NCBI GenBank assembly: GCA_963695195.1
Contig: CAVOGE010000007.1
Coordinates: 1,736,001-1,800,000 of the forward strand
Length of the DNA: 64,000 nt
Source of the DNA: CF-167 sp963695195
GTDB lineage: Bacteria > Chloroflexota > Limnocylindria > QHBO01
Reading direction: 5' to 3'
How positions within the stretch are numbered: the first letter of the stretch is position 1; every line of letters begins with the position of its first letter. Shown here piece after piece: positions 7,002 to 16,272 of this stretch. Below the pieces are notes generated by a model. The model saw only the letters and a program-made list of their open reading frames with translations, was not told where the DNA came from and ran no database searches. The position numbers and the translations under genes were made by a program.

Positions 7002-8666
7002 ATGTCAGACACACTGCGCATCATTCCGCTTGGCGGAGTGGGCGAGGTCGGAAAGAACATCACCGTCATCGAGGTAGCCGGGCAGATCCTGGTCGTCGAC
7101 TGCGGTCTCGCCTTCCCGGACCCGGAGATGCTCGGCATCGACCTGGTCATCCCCGACGTCACGTACCTGGAGCAGAACCGCGACCGGGTACAGGCGATCC
7201 TGCTGACCCACGGGCACGAGGATCACACCGGCGCGCTGCCGTACGTCCTGCCCAAGATCCCGGGCACGCCGATCTACACCAGCCGGCTGACCGCCGGCCT
7301 GGTGACCGGCAAGCTCAAGGAGCACAAGCTGCTGGGGCAGACGCGCCTCGAGGTGGTGGAGCCGGGCGTGGAGTTCCGCATCGGCGCCTTTGCGATCATC
7401 CCGTTCCGGGTCAATCACTCCATCCCTGACGGCCTTGGCTACGCGATCACCACGCCGCTCGGCACCATCGTGCACACCGGCGACTTCAAGTTCGACCACA
7501 CGCCTCCCGATGGCCGGCGTGCAGATCTGGGTCTGATCGCCGAGATCGGCAACCGCGGCGTCGAGTTCCTACTCTCCGATTCCACCCGGGCCGAGCGCGA
7601 CGGCTACACGCTCTCGGAAACGACGGTCGGCGACTCGCTGCATCAGCTGATCGGCGAGGCGACGGGGCGAGTCATCGTCGCCACCTTTGCCAGCAACATC
7701 GGGCGCGTCCAGCAGGTGATCGATGCCACCTGGGCGAATGGACGAAAGATGGTCGCTCTCGGGCGCAGCATGGAGCAGAACACCGCCATCGCGCTTGAGC
7801 TGGGGTATCTCGACGCGCGCGACGGGACACTGCTCAAGAAGGACGCGTTGGGCCGACTGCCCAAGGACCAGCTGGTTGTGATGACCACCGGTTCGCAGGG
7901 CGAGCCGATGTCCGGCCTGACGCGCATGAGCAACCGAGACCATCGGTCGATCACGATCGAGCCCGGCGATACGGTGATCGTGTCGGCTTCGCCGATTCCC
8001 GGCAACGAGGAGGCGGTCGCCAAGACGATCGACAACCTCTTCAAGGAGGGAGCGATGGTTCACTACGAGCCGCTGAAGCACTGCCACGTGTCGGGCCACG
8101 GCTCGCGCGAGGAGCTCAAGCTGATGCTCGGGCTGGTCAACCCCCGACACTTCATCCCGATCCACGGTGAGTACCGGATGCTCGTGCAGCACGGGCTTCT
8201 CGCCGAGGGAGCGGGGGTCCCGGTCGACGGCATCTTCGTGCTGGCCAACGGGCAGGTGGTCGAGTTCGACGGGAAGCGCGCAAGGCTCGCCGGCAGCGTT
8301 CCCGCGGGTGCGGTCCTGGTCGACGGCATGGCCGCAGTCGACGGTATCGATGGCGTGATCCTGCGCGACCGGCGGATGCTGGCCTCGGATGGCGTCGTCA
8401 TGGTGGCCCTCACGGTGGATCGTTCCACCGGGCAGCCGGTGACGCGTCCGGACCTGGTAAGCCGCGGGTTCCTGCAGGATCCGGAGGACCCGATCATGAC
8501 GGCCGCCGCCGATCACCTCGTGGCCGCACTCAGCCAGCCGCAGCACGACGCACACGGCGCCGAGATCGGCTACCTGAAATCCAAGATTCACGACACGCTG
8601 TCGAGGTTCTTCTTCGAGAAGACCAAGCGCCGACCGATGATCCTGCCGATCGTGATGGAGGTCTAG
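7002..8666 (+). CDS. rnj: Ribonuclease J
   Basis: Metallo-beta-lactamase/beta-CASP ribonuclease with 5'-3' exo- and endonucleolytic activity, central to mRNA decay and rRNA maturation. The zinc site HGHEDH is at 70-75. Other family landmarks are the VNHSIPDG strand, HTGDFKFD, the DSTRAERDGYT motif, and the C-terminal HVSGHGSREELKLML and FIPIHGEYRML motifs. Length 554 aa is typical of the full-length RNase J group. The start (MSDTLRIIPLGG) follows TAGGAG seven nucleotides upstream. Together with nearby pnp and nrnA it forms an RNA-processing block. Confidence 0.96.
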   Translation: MSDTLRIIPLGGVGEVGKNITVIEVAGQILVVDCGLAFPDPEMLGIDLVIPDVTYLEQNRDRVQAILLTHGHEDHTGALPYVLPKIPGTPIYTSRLTAGLVTGKLKEHKLLGQTRLEVVEPGVEFRIGAFAIIPFRVNHSIPDGLGYAITTPLGTIVHTGDFKFDHTPPDGRRADLGLIAEIGNRGVEFLLSDSTRAERDGYTLSETTVGDSLHQLIGEATGRVIVATFASNIGRVQQVIDATWANGRKMVALGRSMEQNTAIALELGYLDARDGTLLKKDALGRLPKDQLVVMTTGSQGEPMSGLTRMSNRDHRSITIEPGDTVIVSASPIPGNEEAVAKTIDNLFKEGAMVHYEPLKHCHVSGHGSREELKLMLGLVNPRHFIPIHGEYRMLVQHGLLAEGAGVPVDGIFVLANGQVVEFDGKRARLAGSVPAGAVLVDGMAAVDGIDGVILRDRRMLASDGVVMVALTVDRSTGQPVTRPDLVSRGFLQDPEDPIMTAAADHLVAALSQPQHDAHGAEIGYLKSKIHDTLSRFFFEKTKRRPMILPIVMEV

Positions 8667-8672
8667 GCGGGC

Positions 8673-11027
8673 GTGTCGAGGCGACGATCAGTCGGGTCCC
8701 GACGCCGGTCATCGCGCCGCCGGCGCGCGGCTACCACCTTCCGCATCAGCGGGCGGGTGGCGCGAGAGCTCCTCGCCCTGGTACTCCTGCTGGCGGCAAT
8801 CGTGAGCACGATCGCCCTCTTCGCGCCCGAAGCGGGGATGATCGTGCAGCCCTGGCACGACGTCCTCACCTACCTGCTCGGGTGGGGGATCGCATTCGCT
8901 CCGATCCTGCTGGCCGGCTTCGCGTTCATGCTCTGGCTCAAGACCATGCCAGCGGAGCGCTGGATGGCCGCCAGCGGCGCGGCCGTAATGGCGGCCTCGC
9001 TGCTCGCGATGTTCCACCTGGTCGGAGGCGATGGGAGCGCTGGCGTCGATCGCGGCGACGGCGGGGGAGCGATCGGCTATGCGGTCAGCACGGCGCTGAA
9101 CGGCGCGATCGGGACCGCCGGTGCGTGGACGGTGCTGGGGCTCGCCCTGCTGGTCGGCCTGCTTCTCTACTTCAACATGACGGTCGGCGACCTGGCGGCG
9201 GCCTGGCTCAGTCGCCGTGATGAGCGAGCGGAGTTGGCGGAGCGTGACGCCCGCCGCGCCCCGGAGCGCCCCGGACGGCCGGAGAAGGGCGTGCCAGGGG
9301 CACCGGCCGAATCGCGCGGCGTGATGGATCGCGTTCGTTCGGCGCTGGGTGGCGGCGGCGATGAGGAGCAGCCGCTCATCCTGCGCAGGTCTCGCGCGAC
9401 CGATGGGATTCCGCCGGTGCCGTTGCGTCCCCACGAGCCGGTAACCGCGATCGTCGCCAGTGGCGAATCGGTCACGGGCGAGACCCTGACCGCCGAGGAG
9501 CTGGAGACCGGCGAATCGGTGCACCTGGCGGAGGTGGAGGAGCACGACGTCATCGACGCGGCCCTCGAGCCGGCCAGTCGCGCCTGGGAGCTGCCCGAAC
9601 TGGCCATGCTGGATGACGGACCCGAGAGCAGCGCCGGGCAGCTCGATCTGACCGCCAAGGGACAGCGCATCAAGGACACGCTGGCGCACTTCGGTATCGG
9701 CGTGAAGGTCGCCCGCATCCAGGAGGGCCCGGTCGTCACCCAGTACGCGCTTGACGTCGAGCCGGGGATCAAGCTCTCCCGGATCGAAGGGCTCGCCGAT
9801 AACCTGGCGCTCGACCTGAAGGCGCGAAGCATCAGGATCCAGGCGCCGATACCGGGCGAGGCCTACGTCGGCATCGAGATTCCCAACACGGCGTTCGACC
9901 TGGTCACGCTGAAGGAGGTGCTCGCCTCGAGCAACTTCGAGGAGGCGGCGAATCGCAGCAAGCTCGCCTTCGGCCTCGGGCAGGACGTTGCGGGTCAGCC
10001 GTTCAGTGCAGACCTTGCGCGCATGCCGCACGTGCTCATCGCTGGTGCCACCGGCTCCGGGAAGAGCGTGTGCGTGAACGCGATCATCTGTTCGCTGTTG
10101 ATGCGCGCCTCGCCGACCGAGGTGAAGCTGATCCTGATCGACCCCAAGCGCGTGGAGATGGCCCAGTACAAGGGGATCCCGCACCTGCTGTGCGAGGTGA
10201 TCGTCGACAACGACAAGGCGGTCAACGCCTTGAAATGGACGGTCGGCACCATGGAGAGCCGATACCACGAATTCGCGCAGCGCGGGGTACGCAACATCGC
10301 TGGGTACAACGAAGCCCTCCGGGCGGGCGAGCCGCGGATGCCCTACGTCGTGGTGATCATCGACGAGCTTGCCGACCTGATGATGGTCAGCGCCTACGAG
10401 GTGGAGGCGACCATCACTCGCATCGCGCAGCTGGCCCGGGCGACCGGCATCCACCTCGTGGTAGCCACCCAGCGACCGTCGGTGCAGGTGATCACCGGCC
10501 TGATCAAGGCGAACATCCCTTCACGAATCGCGTTCGCCATGACCAGCGGGGTGGACTCGCGCACGATCCTCGATGCGGTGGGCGCCGAGGACCTGCTCGG
10601 GCGAGGCGACATGCTCTATCAGCCGATCGACGCGCCACGCGCTGTCCGCCTGCAGGGGGTGCTGGTGACGGACGTCGAGATCGAGTCCCTGGCGCGCCAT
10701 TGGCGAGCCCAGGGCGGGCCGAGGTACCGTCCCGAGATCACTGCGCCCAAGCGCGACGGAAAGCCAGGCGGCCGCCCCGGCGAGGAGGGTGACGATGCGG
10801 ACCCGCTCCTCTCGCAGGCGATCGACATCGTCCGTCGCTCAGACAAGGCATCGGCCTCGCTGCTCCAGCGCCGCCTGCGGGTCGGGTACGCACGGGCCGC
10901 GCGCATCCTCGACCAGATGGAGGACCGCGGCATCGTCGGGTCGGCCGACGGGAGCCGTTTCCGCGAGGTCCTGATCACTCCCGACGGCTGGGGAGGCGAG
11001 GTAGGTCCGGTCGAGGAAGACGAGTGA
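8673..11027 (+). CDS. ftsK: DNA translocase FtsK/SpoIIIE
   Basis: Septum-located ATP-driven dsDNA pump that clears and resolves chromosomes at division. An Arg-rich N-terminal cytoplasmic stretch is followed by four predicted membrane helices (about residues 30-52, 65-90, 98-118 and 147-172). A charged linker of about 150 residues comes next, then the RecA-like motor with Walker A GATGSGKS (about 456-463) and Walker B IIDELADLM (about 562). A C-terminal winged-helix gamma domain (about 710-775; QAIDIVRRSDKASASLLQRRL) reads KOPS-type sequences. Length 784 aa is typical. The GTG start is 6 nt after rnj, and the last four bases overlap the next gene. Confidence 0.95.
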   Translation: MSRRRSVGSRRRSSRRRRAATTFRISGRVARELLALVLLLAAIVSTIALFAPEAGMIVQPWHDVLTYLLGWGIAFAPILLAGFAFMLWLKTMPAERWMAASGAAVMAASLLAMFHLVGGDGSAGVDRGDGGGAIGYAVSTALNGAIGTAGAWTVLGLALLVGLLLYFNMTVGDLAAAWLSRRDERAELAERDARRAPERPGRPEKGVPGAPAESRGVMDRVRSALGGGGDEEQPLILRRSRATDGIPPVPLRPHEPVTAIVASGESVTGETLTAEELETGESVHLAEVEEHDVIDAALEPASRAWELPELAMLDDGPESSAGQLDLTAKGQRIKDTLAHFGIGVKVARIQEGPVVTQYALDVEPGIKLSRIEGLADNLALDLKARSIRIQAPIPGEAYVGIEIPNTAFDLVTLKEVLASSNFEEAANRSKLAFGLGQDVAGQPFSADLARMPHVLIAGATGSGKSVCVNAIICSLLMRASPTEVKLILIDPKRVEMAQYKGIPHLLCEVIVDNDKAVNALKWTVGTMESRYHEFAQRGVRNIAGYNEALRAGEPRMPYVVVIIDELADLMMVSAYEVEATITRIAQLARATGIHLVVATQRPSVQVITGLIKANIPSRIAFAMTSGVDSRTILDAVGAEDLLGRGDMLYQPIDAPRAVRLQGVLVTDVEIESLARHWRAQGGPRYRPEITAPKRDGKPGGRPGEEGDDADPLLSQAIDIVRRSDKASASLLQRRLRVGYARAARILDQMEDRGIVGSADGSRFREVLITPDGWGGEVGPVEEDE

Positions 11028-12316
11028 CCTCTCGCGAACCGACCAGGCTCGGGGAGGTGCTCCGCACGGCCCGGGAGGCGCGCTTCGTCGATCTGCAACG
11101 GGTCGAGCGCGATACCAAGATCCGGGTCAGGTACCTGGTCGCCCTGGAGACCGGCGACTATCGAGAGCTCCCGGGAGCGGTCTACACCCGCGGCTTCCTG
11201 CGCAACTACGGCATCTACCTGGGGCTGGACCCGGAATACCTGATCGACCTGTACCGCCTGGAGGTGGGCACTCCCACGGAACGGCGAGTCGCCCCCACCG
11301 CCCCCCAACCGGTGAGCGAACGACAGGGTCGCCCACTGGTGATCAGTTCGGGGGCGGTCGCTGCGGTCATCCTGACGGTGATGGTGGGGCTGTTCGTCGT
11401 GTACCTCGCCGGAGAGTTCATCACCTTCGCGCGGACGCCGGAGCTGCGGATCACCGACCCTGCCACCGACCTGGTGGCATTCACCGGCACCGAGTACACG
11501 ATCCGAGGCGTGACCGAGCCGGACTCGACGATCACCGTGGACGGCCTGCGCGAGAATCCGACGGTGACCGCCGCCGCCGACGGATCATTTGTCATCACCA
11601 TCGGCCTTGTTCCTGGCGCAAACGTGATCACCCTGGTAGCCAGCGACCCGCTGACCGGGCGCGACAGCGCGGAGGTGCGGCGCTCCATCATGGTGGTCGG
11701 GGTGGATCCCAGCACCAGGCCCGTCGGTGCAGTTGAGATCTCGGAACCCGTCGCAGGCAGATCGGTAGGCCCGGGCGCCGTGGCGGTAAGCGGGCAGGCC
11801 GCGGCGGGCGCCGCGCTGCGGTTGAGCGCAACCTTTGCGGAAGCGGCCCCGGCTACGTTCGCCATCGTCGCGCTGAGCGGCATCAGCGTGGCGCTCCCGA
11901 GCGATCCGCCGCCGTCGCCACCTCCCCAGGACCTGGTCGCGGACGCCTCCGGAAGATGGAGCGCCACCCTGCAACTGGCGCCCGGCGCCTGGGATGTCTC
12001 GGTTGAGACGGCAGATGACCCGGGCAACGCGGGGGTGCGGCGGGTCGTGGTCGCGGCGAACCCGGGGCTCTCCGGACTGCTCACCATCACCGCGGGACGC
12101 TCGTACCTCGAGATCGACGAGGACGGAACGCCCAAGCCGGCGATCTCCGGTCGCGAGGCGGCCTCCGGCGCAGCCATCGATCTTGCCGCCAGCGGGTCAC
12201 TGCGCATCCGGGTCGGCAATGCGGGCGTCGTATCACTCACCATCAACGGCGTGCCGTTGCCGCGCATGGGTGGCCCTGGCGCCGTGGTCGAATGGCTCAT
12301 CACCGCCATCCCGTGA
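11024..12316 (+). CDS. RodZ-like membrane protein with N-terminal helix-turn-helix and C-terminal DUF4115-type domain
   Basis: The N-terminal 70 residues form a Cro/RodZ-type HTH (LGEVLRTAREARFVDLQRVE, then TRGFLRNYGIYLGLD). A single membrane helix follows at about 110-130. The extracellular part has an Ig-like/glucodextranase-like beta domain (EPDSTITVDG, GANVITLVA), a Pro-rich linker, and a C-terminal DUF4115-like domain (SYLEIDEDG, LRIRVGNAGVVSLTINGVPLP). RodZ links MreB to the elongasome. No mreB is in the window, so a morphogenesis role is inferred from family only. The GTG start overlaps the ftsK stop (GTGA). Confidence 0.8.
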   Translation: MTSREPTRLGEVLRTAREARFVDLQRVERDTKIRVRYLVALETGDYRELPGAVYTRGFLRNYGIYLGLDPEYLIDLYRLEVGTPTERRVAPTAPQPVSERQGRPLVISSGAVAAVILTVMVGLFVVYLAGEFITFARTPELRITDPATDLVAFTGTEYTIRGVTEPDSTITVDGLRENPTVTAAADGSFVITIGLVPGANVITLVASDPLTGRDSAEVRRSIMVVGVDPSTRPVGAVEISEPVAGRSVGPGAVAVSGQAAAGAALRLSATFAEAAPATFAIVALSGISVALPSDPPPSPPPQDLVADASGRWSATLQLAPGAWDVSVETADDPGNAGVRRVVVAANPGLSGLLTITAGRSYLEIDEDGTPKPAISGREAASGAAIDLAASGSLRIRVGNAGVVSLTINGVPLPRMGGPGAVVEWLITAIP

Positions 12317-12378
12317 GCAGATGGGATCCGCACCGGTGGTCGGACGTACGAAGATGGTAGCGAGCAACGGGAGGCAAC

Positions 12379-12867
12379 ATGGCTGATTCATCGTTTGATG
12401 TCGTGAGCGAGTTCGACCAGCAGGAGCTGGTCAACGCCCTCGACCAGGTCCGTCGCGAAGTGGGCACGCGCTTCGACTTCAAGGGCGCCAGGGTTTCGCT
12501 CGAGCTCGGCAAGGACGAGATCATCCTGCTGGCCGATGACGACTTCCGGGCCGGCTCGGTCAAGGACCTCGTGCAGACCAAGGCCGTGCGCCGCGGCCTG
12601 TCCCTGAAGGTCTTTGACTGGGGCAAGCTGGAGCCGGCAGCCGGCGGGACCGTGCGACAGCGGATCGCGCTGCACCGGGGCCTGACTTCGGAACAGGCCA
12701 AGGAGATCAGCAAGATGGTTCGCGACCGGTTCCCGAAGGTGAAGCCTGTGATCCAGGGCGACACGGTCCGCGTTTCGAGCAAGAGCAAGGACGACCTGCA
12801 GGGCGTCATCACCCATCTCCGGGAGCTGGATTACCCGGTCGCACTGCAGTTCACCAACTACCGGTGA
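12379..12867 (+). CDS. yajQ: YajQ family nucleotide-binding protein
   Basis: Small two-domain protein of the UPF0234/YajQ family. A Xanthomonas member binds cyclic di-GMP and acts with a transcription factor, and others bind nucleic acids. The signature start SSFDVVSEFDQQELVNALDQ and the FDFKG motif are present. Length 162 aa is exactly typical. A GGGAGG lies about 5 nt before the ATG. A GGDEF-EAL protein is encoded about 7 kb downstream, but a functional link is speculative. The 3' end overlaps the following gene by GTGA. Confidence 0.93.
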   Translation: MADSSFDVVSEFDQQELVNALDQVRREVGTRFDFKGARVSLELGKDEIILLADDDFRAGSVKDLVQTKAVRRGLSLKVFDWGKLEPAAGGTVRQRIALHRGLTSEQAKEISKMVRDRFPKVKPVIQGDTVRVSSKSKDDLQGVITHLRELDYPVALQFTNYR

Positions 12868-13376
12868 GACCTGATCAGGGCCAGCTGATGGCGGTCGCAC
12901 GTCAACTCGGCGACGCGCTGCGCGATCGCCGCCTGCGTCTGGCTACCGCCGAGTCGTCGACCGGCGGCCTGATCGGTCACGCCATCACCTCATTCCCCGG
13001 TGCGAGCGACTACTACGCTGGCGGCGTGATCTGCTATTCGAACCGAGCCAAGGAGGTCGGGCTCGGGATTCCCCACGAGTTGATCCTCGAGCACGGAGCC
13101 GTCTCGGCGGAGGTGGCATCGGCCATGGCGGTCGGTGCCGCGCACCGGTTCGAAGCCGAACTGGGGGTGAGCGTCACCGGAATCGCCGGACCGGACGGCG
13201 GCAGCGAACACAAGCCGGTCGGCACGCACTTCATAGGGGTTTCGCTGCGCGGCTATCCGCCGACTGTCGCGCGACACATATTCGGGCACGATCGCGAGGG
13301 GAACCAGGCGGAAGCCGCCCTCGTTGCACTCAGTCGGGCCCGAGACGCCGTACTCGCCGCCCCCGAGAACGGGTAG
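12864..13376 (+). CDS. pncC: CinA C-terminal-type nicotinamide-nucleotide amidohydrolase
   Basis: Deamidates NMN to nicotinate mononucleotide in pyridine nucleotide salvage. Only the CinA C-terminal domain is present (170 aa, the stand-alone PncC form). Motifs are ATAESSTGGLIGHAIT (27-42; Ser31 is the likely nucleophile), the GGVICYSNRAK strand, the GAVSAEVASAMA helix and the SVTGIAGPDGGSEHKPVGT loop. It starts with GTG overlapping the yajQ stop and ends 7 nt before murC. Confidence 0.9.
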   Translation: MRPDQGQLMAVARQLGDALRDRRLRLATAESSTGGLIGHAITSFPGASDYYAGGVICYSNRAKEVGLGIPHELILEHGAVSAEVASAMAVGAAHRFEAELGVSVTGIAGPDGGSEHKPVGTHFIGVSLRGYPPTVARHIFGHDREGNQAEAALVALSRARDAVLAAPENG

Positions 13377-13383
13377 CCAGCAG

Positions 13384-14817
13384 ATGGTGCGGGCCGGCGA
13401 GCGGATTCACCTGATCGGGGCTGCGGGGTCGGGTGCGGCCGGTGTGGCACTCCTGCTCCACCACGCCGGTGCGCTGGTCGATGGATGCGACACCGACACC
13501 CCATCCCCGTACACGCCACCACTCGAGGCGGCCGGCATTGTTGTCGCCTCCGGCCACGACCCTGCGCACCTGTCCGGCGTCGATCGCGTGGCGATCAGCC
13601 CCGCCCTGCGCATCCACCCGGACCTGCCCGAGCTGACCGCTGCCCACGATTCGGGGATCCCTGTCGTACCGTGGCAGGCGCTGCTCGGCGAGTTGATGGC
13701 GGCGCCGGGAAGGATCGGTCTGGCAGTGACGGGCACCCACGGAAAGTCGACCACCACCGCCCTGCTGGGCCACCTGCTGGTCAGCGCCGGGCTGGACCCG
13801 ACCGTCGAAGTCGGCGCCTTCATCCCGGCGTGGGGCGCGACGGTTCGGCCGGGCTCAGGCGCACCGTTCGTGGTGGAGGCCGACGAATTCGGCGACAACT
13901 TCCTTCACTATCACCCCGCTGGCGCGGTGGTGACCAACGTCGAGATGGATCATCCGGACTACTTCGCGGATCGTGACGCCGTGCTCGACTCGATGGAGCG
14001 CTTCGTGCGCGGAATGGGGGAGCACCCGCGCCTCGGCGGTCGCCTGCTGCTCACGGTGGCCGCCGACGACGGCTCCCAGGCGCTCCTGGAGCGACTTGGG
14101 GACTGGCCGGGGCGCGTGGTGCGATATGGACCGGGAGGCCACACAGAAGCGCGCAGGGTGACGCTCACCGCCGACGGAACGGACTTCGACCTGCTCGGCG
14201 AGCGATTCCACTCACCGCTGGCCGGCGAACACAACGTCCTGAACGCCACGGCGGCACTCCTCCTCGCGAGCGAGCTGGGTGTCCCCGCGCTCGCGCTGGT
14301 CGCCGGGCTGCGCAGCTTCCCCGGCGCTGGGCGCCGGATGGAGCTGATCACCGATACTGCCGGCGTGATCGTCTACGACGACTACGGACACCACCCGACC
14401 GAGGTGCGCGCCACGCTGGCGGCCATGCGCCAGAGGGTGGGGGAGCGGAGGCTGTGGGCGGTCTTTGAGCCGCACATGTACTCCCGCACCGCCCTGCTGC
14501 TCGACGAGTTTGCCCAGGCGTTCTCCGCCGCCGACGAGGTGGTCATCGCCGACATCTTCGCCTCGCGCGACAGCGAGGAGGCCATGCGTGCCACGTCGGC
14601 CGAAGCACTCGCCGATGCCATTGAGCGAACGTCCGCGGTGCCCGCCATCGCTACCGGCGATGTGGACGCCACTGCCGCGTACGTGGCCGAGCACCTGCGC
14701 CCCGGCGACGCGGTGCTGGTGATGGGCGCCGGGAAGTCATACCGCATCGCCCGTGAACTCGCGGACGCCTTGGCGAGCGGCGTGCTCACCGCGCCACGCA
14801 GCCTGAGCGACCGATGA
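13384..14817 (+). CDS. murC: UDP-N-acetylmuramate-L-alanine ligase
   Basis: ATP-dependent cytosolic ligase that adds L-Ala to UDP-MurNAc in peptidoglycan synthesis. The N-terminal Rossmann domain has IHLIGAAGSG, the central domain the P-loop GTHGKST (117-123), and the C-terminal domain GEHNVLNATAA, DDYGHHPTEV and EPHMYSRT. Length 477 aa is normal. The chosen ATG (MVRAGERIHLIG) gives the canonical N-terminus. The frame extends 20 codons upstream, but only into pncC. It lies away from any dcw cluster. With the class A PBP at 54 kb it shows that the organism makes peptidoglycan. Confidence 0.93.
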   Translation: MVRAGERIHLIGAAGSGAAGVALLLHHAGALVDGCDTDTPSPYTPPLEAAGIVVASGHDPAHLSGVDRVAISPALRIHPDLPELTAAHDSGIPVVPWQALLGELMAAPGRIGLAVTGTHGKSTTTALLGHLLVSAGLDPTVEVGAFIPAWGATVRPGSGAPFVVEADEFGDNFLHYHPAGAVVTNVEMDHPDYFADRDAVLDSMERFVRGMGEHPRLGGRLLLTVAADDGSQALLERLGDWPGRVVRYGPGGHTEARRVTLTADGTDFDLLGERFHSPLAGEHNVLNATAALLLASELGVPALALVAGLRSFPGAGRRMELITDTAGVIVYDDYGHHPTEVRATLAAMRQRVGERRLWAVFEPHMYSRTALLLDEFAQAFSAADEVVIADIFASRDSEEAMRATSAEALADAIERTSAVPAIATGDVDATAAYVAEHLRPGDAVLVMGAGKSYRIARELADALASGVLTAPRSLSDR

Positions 14818-15191
14818 GCGGTCCGCGGACCGCGATCATCGGCTCGGTGCTGGCCCTGGCGGTGGCTGTCCTGCAACAGGGGCTGGTGCGCCTGGTGGAT
14901 GCATCGGGCGCCAGGGAGCAGCCAGCCGTGCTCCTGGTGCTCCTGCTCTCGGCGTTCCTGGGCCTGCTCGCCGCCGTGGCCACCCGCGCCATCCGCCTGC
15001 CGGGAGCGATGGCTCCCACGGTGCTCGTGCTCGCCTGGGTGGCGGTCCCCCCGATTCTCGGCGCGATCCCCTCGGCTGCCACGCAGTACTTCGCTGGCGA
15101 CCCGGCGCTGACCGCGGCAGAAGCCGGAGCGCTGGTGGTCGCCGTCCTGGCCGCGACCATGACGCTCATCGTCTCCGGAAAGCCGGATTGA
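14814..15191 (+). CDS. Small integral membrane protein, function unknown
   Basis: 125 residues, mostly hydrophobic, with about four predicted membrane segments: near 7-26, 37-56, 65-86 and 103-121. I recognise no family and no catalytic motifs. The ATG overlaps the murC stop (ATGA), so it is probably co-translated with murC. Codon usage and GC match the neighbours. It is probably real because of the tight coupling and coherent hydrophobic pattern. Confidence 0.65.
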   Translation: MSGPRTAIIGSVLALAVAVLQQGLVRLVDASGAREQPAVLLVLLLSAFLGLLAAVATRAIRLPGAMAPTVLVLAWVAVPPILGAIPSAATQYFAGDPALTAAEAGALVVAVLAATMTLIVSGKPD

Positions 15192-15235
15192 GGACGAGCC
15201 CTGGGCGTTCCCGTTCATCTAGTTGCATCCGCAAT

Positions 15236-15241
15236 CATAAT
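15236..15241 (+). promoter_or_regulatory. Possible -10 element (CATAAT) for the pirin gene
   Basis: CATAAT lies 30 bp before the pirin ATG in the 79-bp gap after the membrane protein. A GGAGG Shine-Dalgarno occurs at 15261-15265. No properly spaced -35 is visible; TTGCAT at 15223 is only 7 bp upstream, too close. Confidence 0.35.
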
Positions 15242-15270
15242 GTGGGAAGGTAACCGCCCAAGGAGGCAGC

Positions 15271-16272
15271 ATGCCCGCCATCACCGTCGCTGATCCCACG
15301 ACCCTGCCGCGCGTCCCTGCGCCGGACCCGCTGCTTGCGCGGATCCGCCCCGTGAAGGGCGTGACGACGGCGCCACGCGGCTACGAGGGGGAGGGGTTCC
15401 CGGTCCGGCGGGCCTTTGCCGGGGCGGACCTTGCCGACCTCGACCCGTTCATTCACCTTGACCAGATGGGCGAGGTGGAGTACGCACCGGGCGAGCCGAA
15501 GGGGACCCCCTGGCACCCGCACCGTGGCTTCGAGACGGTCACCTACATGATCGACGGCACCTTCGAGCATGCCGACTCGAACGGGGGTGGGGGGGTGATC
15601 ACCAACGGCGACACGCAGTGGATGACGGCCGGGGCAGGCATCCTGCACATCGAGAAGCCGCCCGAGGCGCTGGTTGTCAGCGGCGGGCTGTTCCACGGCC
15701 TGCAGCTATGGGTCAACTTGCCGAAAGCCCAGAAATGGGCGCCACCGCGCTACCAGGACATCCGTGCCGGACAGGTCGGACTGCTGACGTCCCCCGATGG
15801 GGGAGCGCTCATCCGCGTCATAGCCGGCGAGGTAGACGGTCATGCCGGGCCCGGATCCACCTACACGCCGATGTCGATGATCCACGCCACGCTGAGCCCC
15901 GGGGCGCATCTCGACCTGCCCTGGCGGGCCGACTACAACGCGCTCGTGTACGTCCTGGCCGGCCACGGCAGCGTGGGGGCGGAAGGGTGGCCGATCCAGA
16001 CCGGCCAACTGGCGGTCTTCGGTCCGGGCAATGCCATCTCGATGGCGGCGAGCCCGTCGCAGGAGAGCCGGAGCCCGAACCTGGACGTGATCATCCTGGG
16101 AGGCAGGCCGATTCGCGAACCGGTCGCGTGGATGGGCCCGTTCGTGATGAACACCCGTGAAGAGGTCCTCCAGGCATTCACCGACTACCAGGCCGGAAGG
16201 CTCGGCAGTATTCCGGCTGCCCACGGTGCCCCCACGACCCTCCAGGAGTCGCCCGGACCTACCGTTCAGTAG
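15271..16272 (+). CDS. Pirin family protein (bicupin)
   Basis: Pirins are Fe(II)-binding two-cupin proteins. Some have quercetin dioxygenase activity and others modulate transcription or metabolic enzymes. The N-terminal cupin retains the metal ligands H82 and H84 (TPWHPHRGFETVTYM) and H126 and E128 (GAGILHIEKP). The C-terminal cupin spans about 185-290. Length 333 aa is slightly longer than the usual 280-300 because of both termini. AAGGAGG sits 5 nt before the ATG. Its 3' end overlaps the convergent gene at 16259 by 14 bp. The physiological substrate cannot be told. Confidence 0.9.
   Translation: MPAITVADPTTLPRVPAPDPLLARIRPVKGVTTAPRGYEGEGFPVRRAFAGADLADLDPFIHLDQMGEVEYAPGEPKGTPWHPHRGFETVTYMIDGTFEHADSNGGGGVITNGDTQWMTAGAGILHIEKPPEALVVSGGLFHGLQLWVNLPKAQKWAPPRYQDIRAGQVGLLTSPDGGALIRVIAGEVDGHAGPGSTYTPMSMIHATLSPGAHLDLPWRADYNALVYVLAGHGSVGAEGWPIQTGQLAVFGPGNAISMAASPSQESRSPNLDVIILGGRPIREPVAWMGPFVMNTREEVLQAFTDYQAGRLGSIPAAHGAPTTLQESPGPTVQ

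Noticed and set aside
15223..15241. TTGCAT / CATAAT as a full -35/-10 pair for the pirin gene
   Set aside because: The hexamers are separated by only 7 bp instead of about 17.
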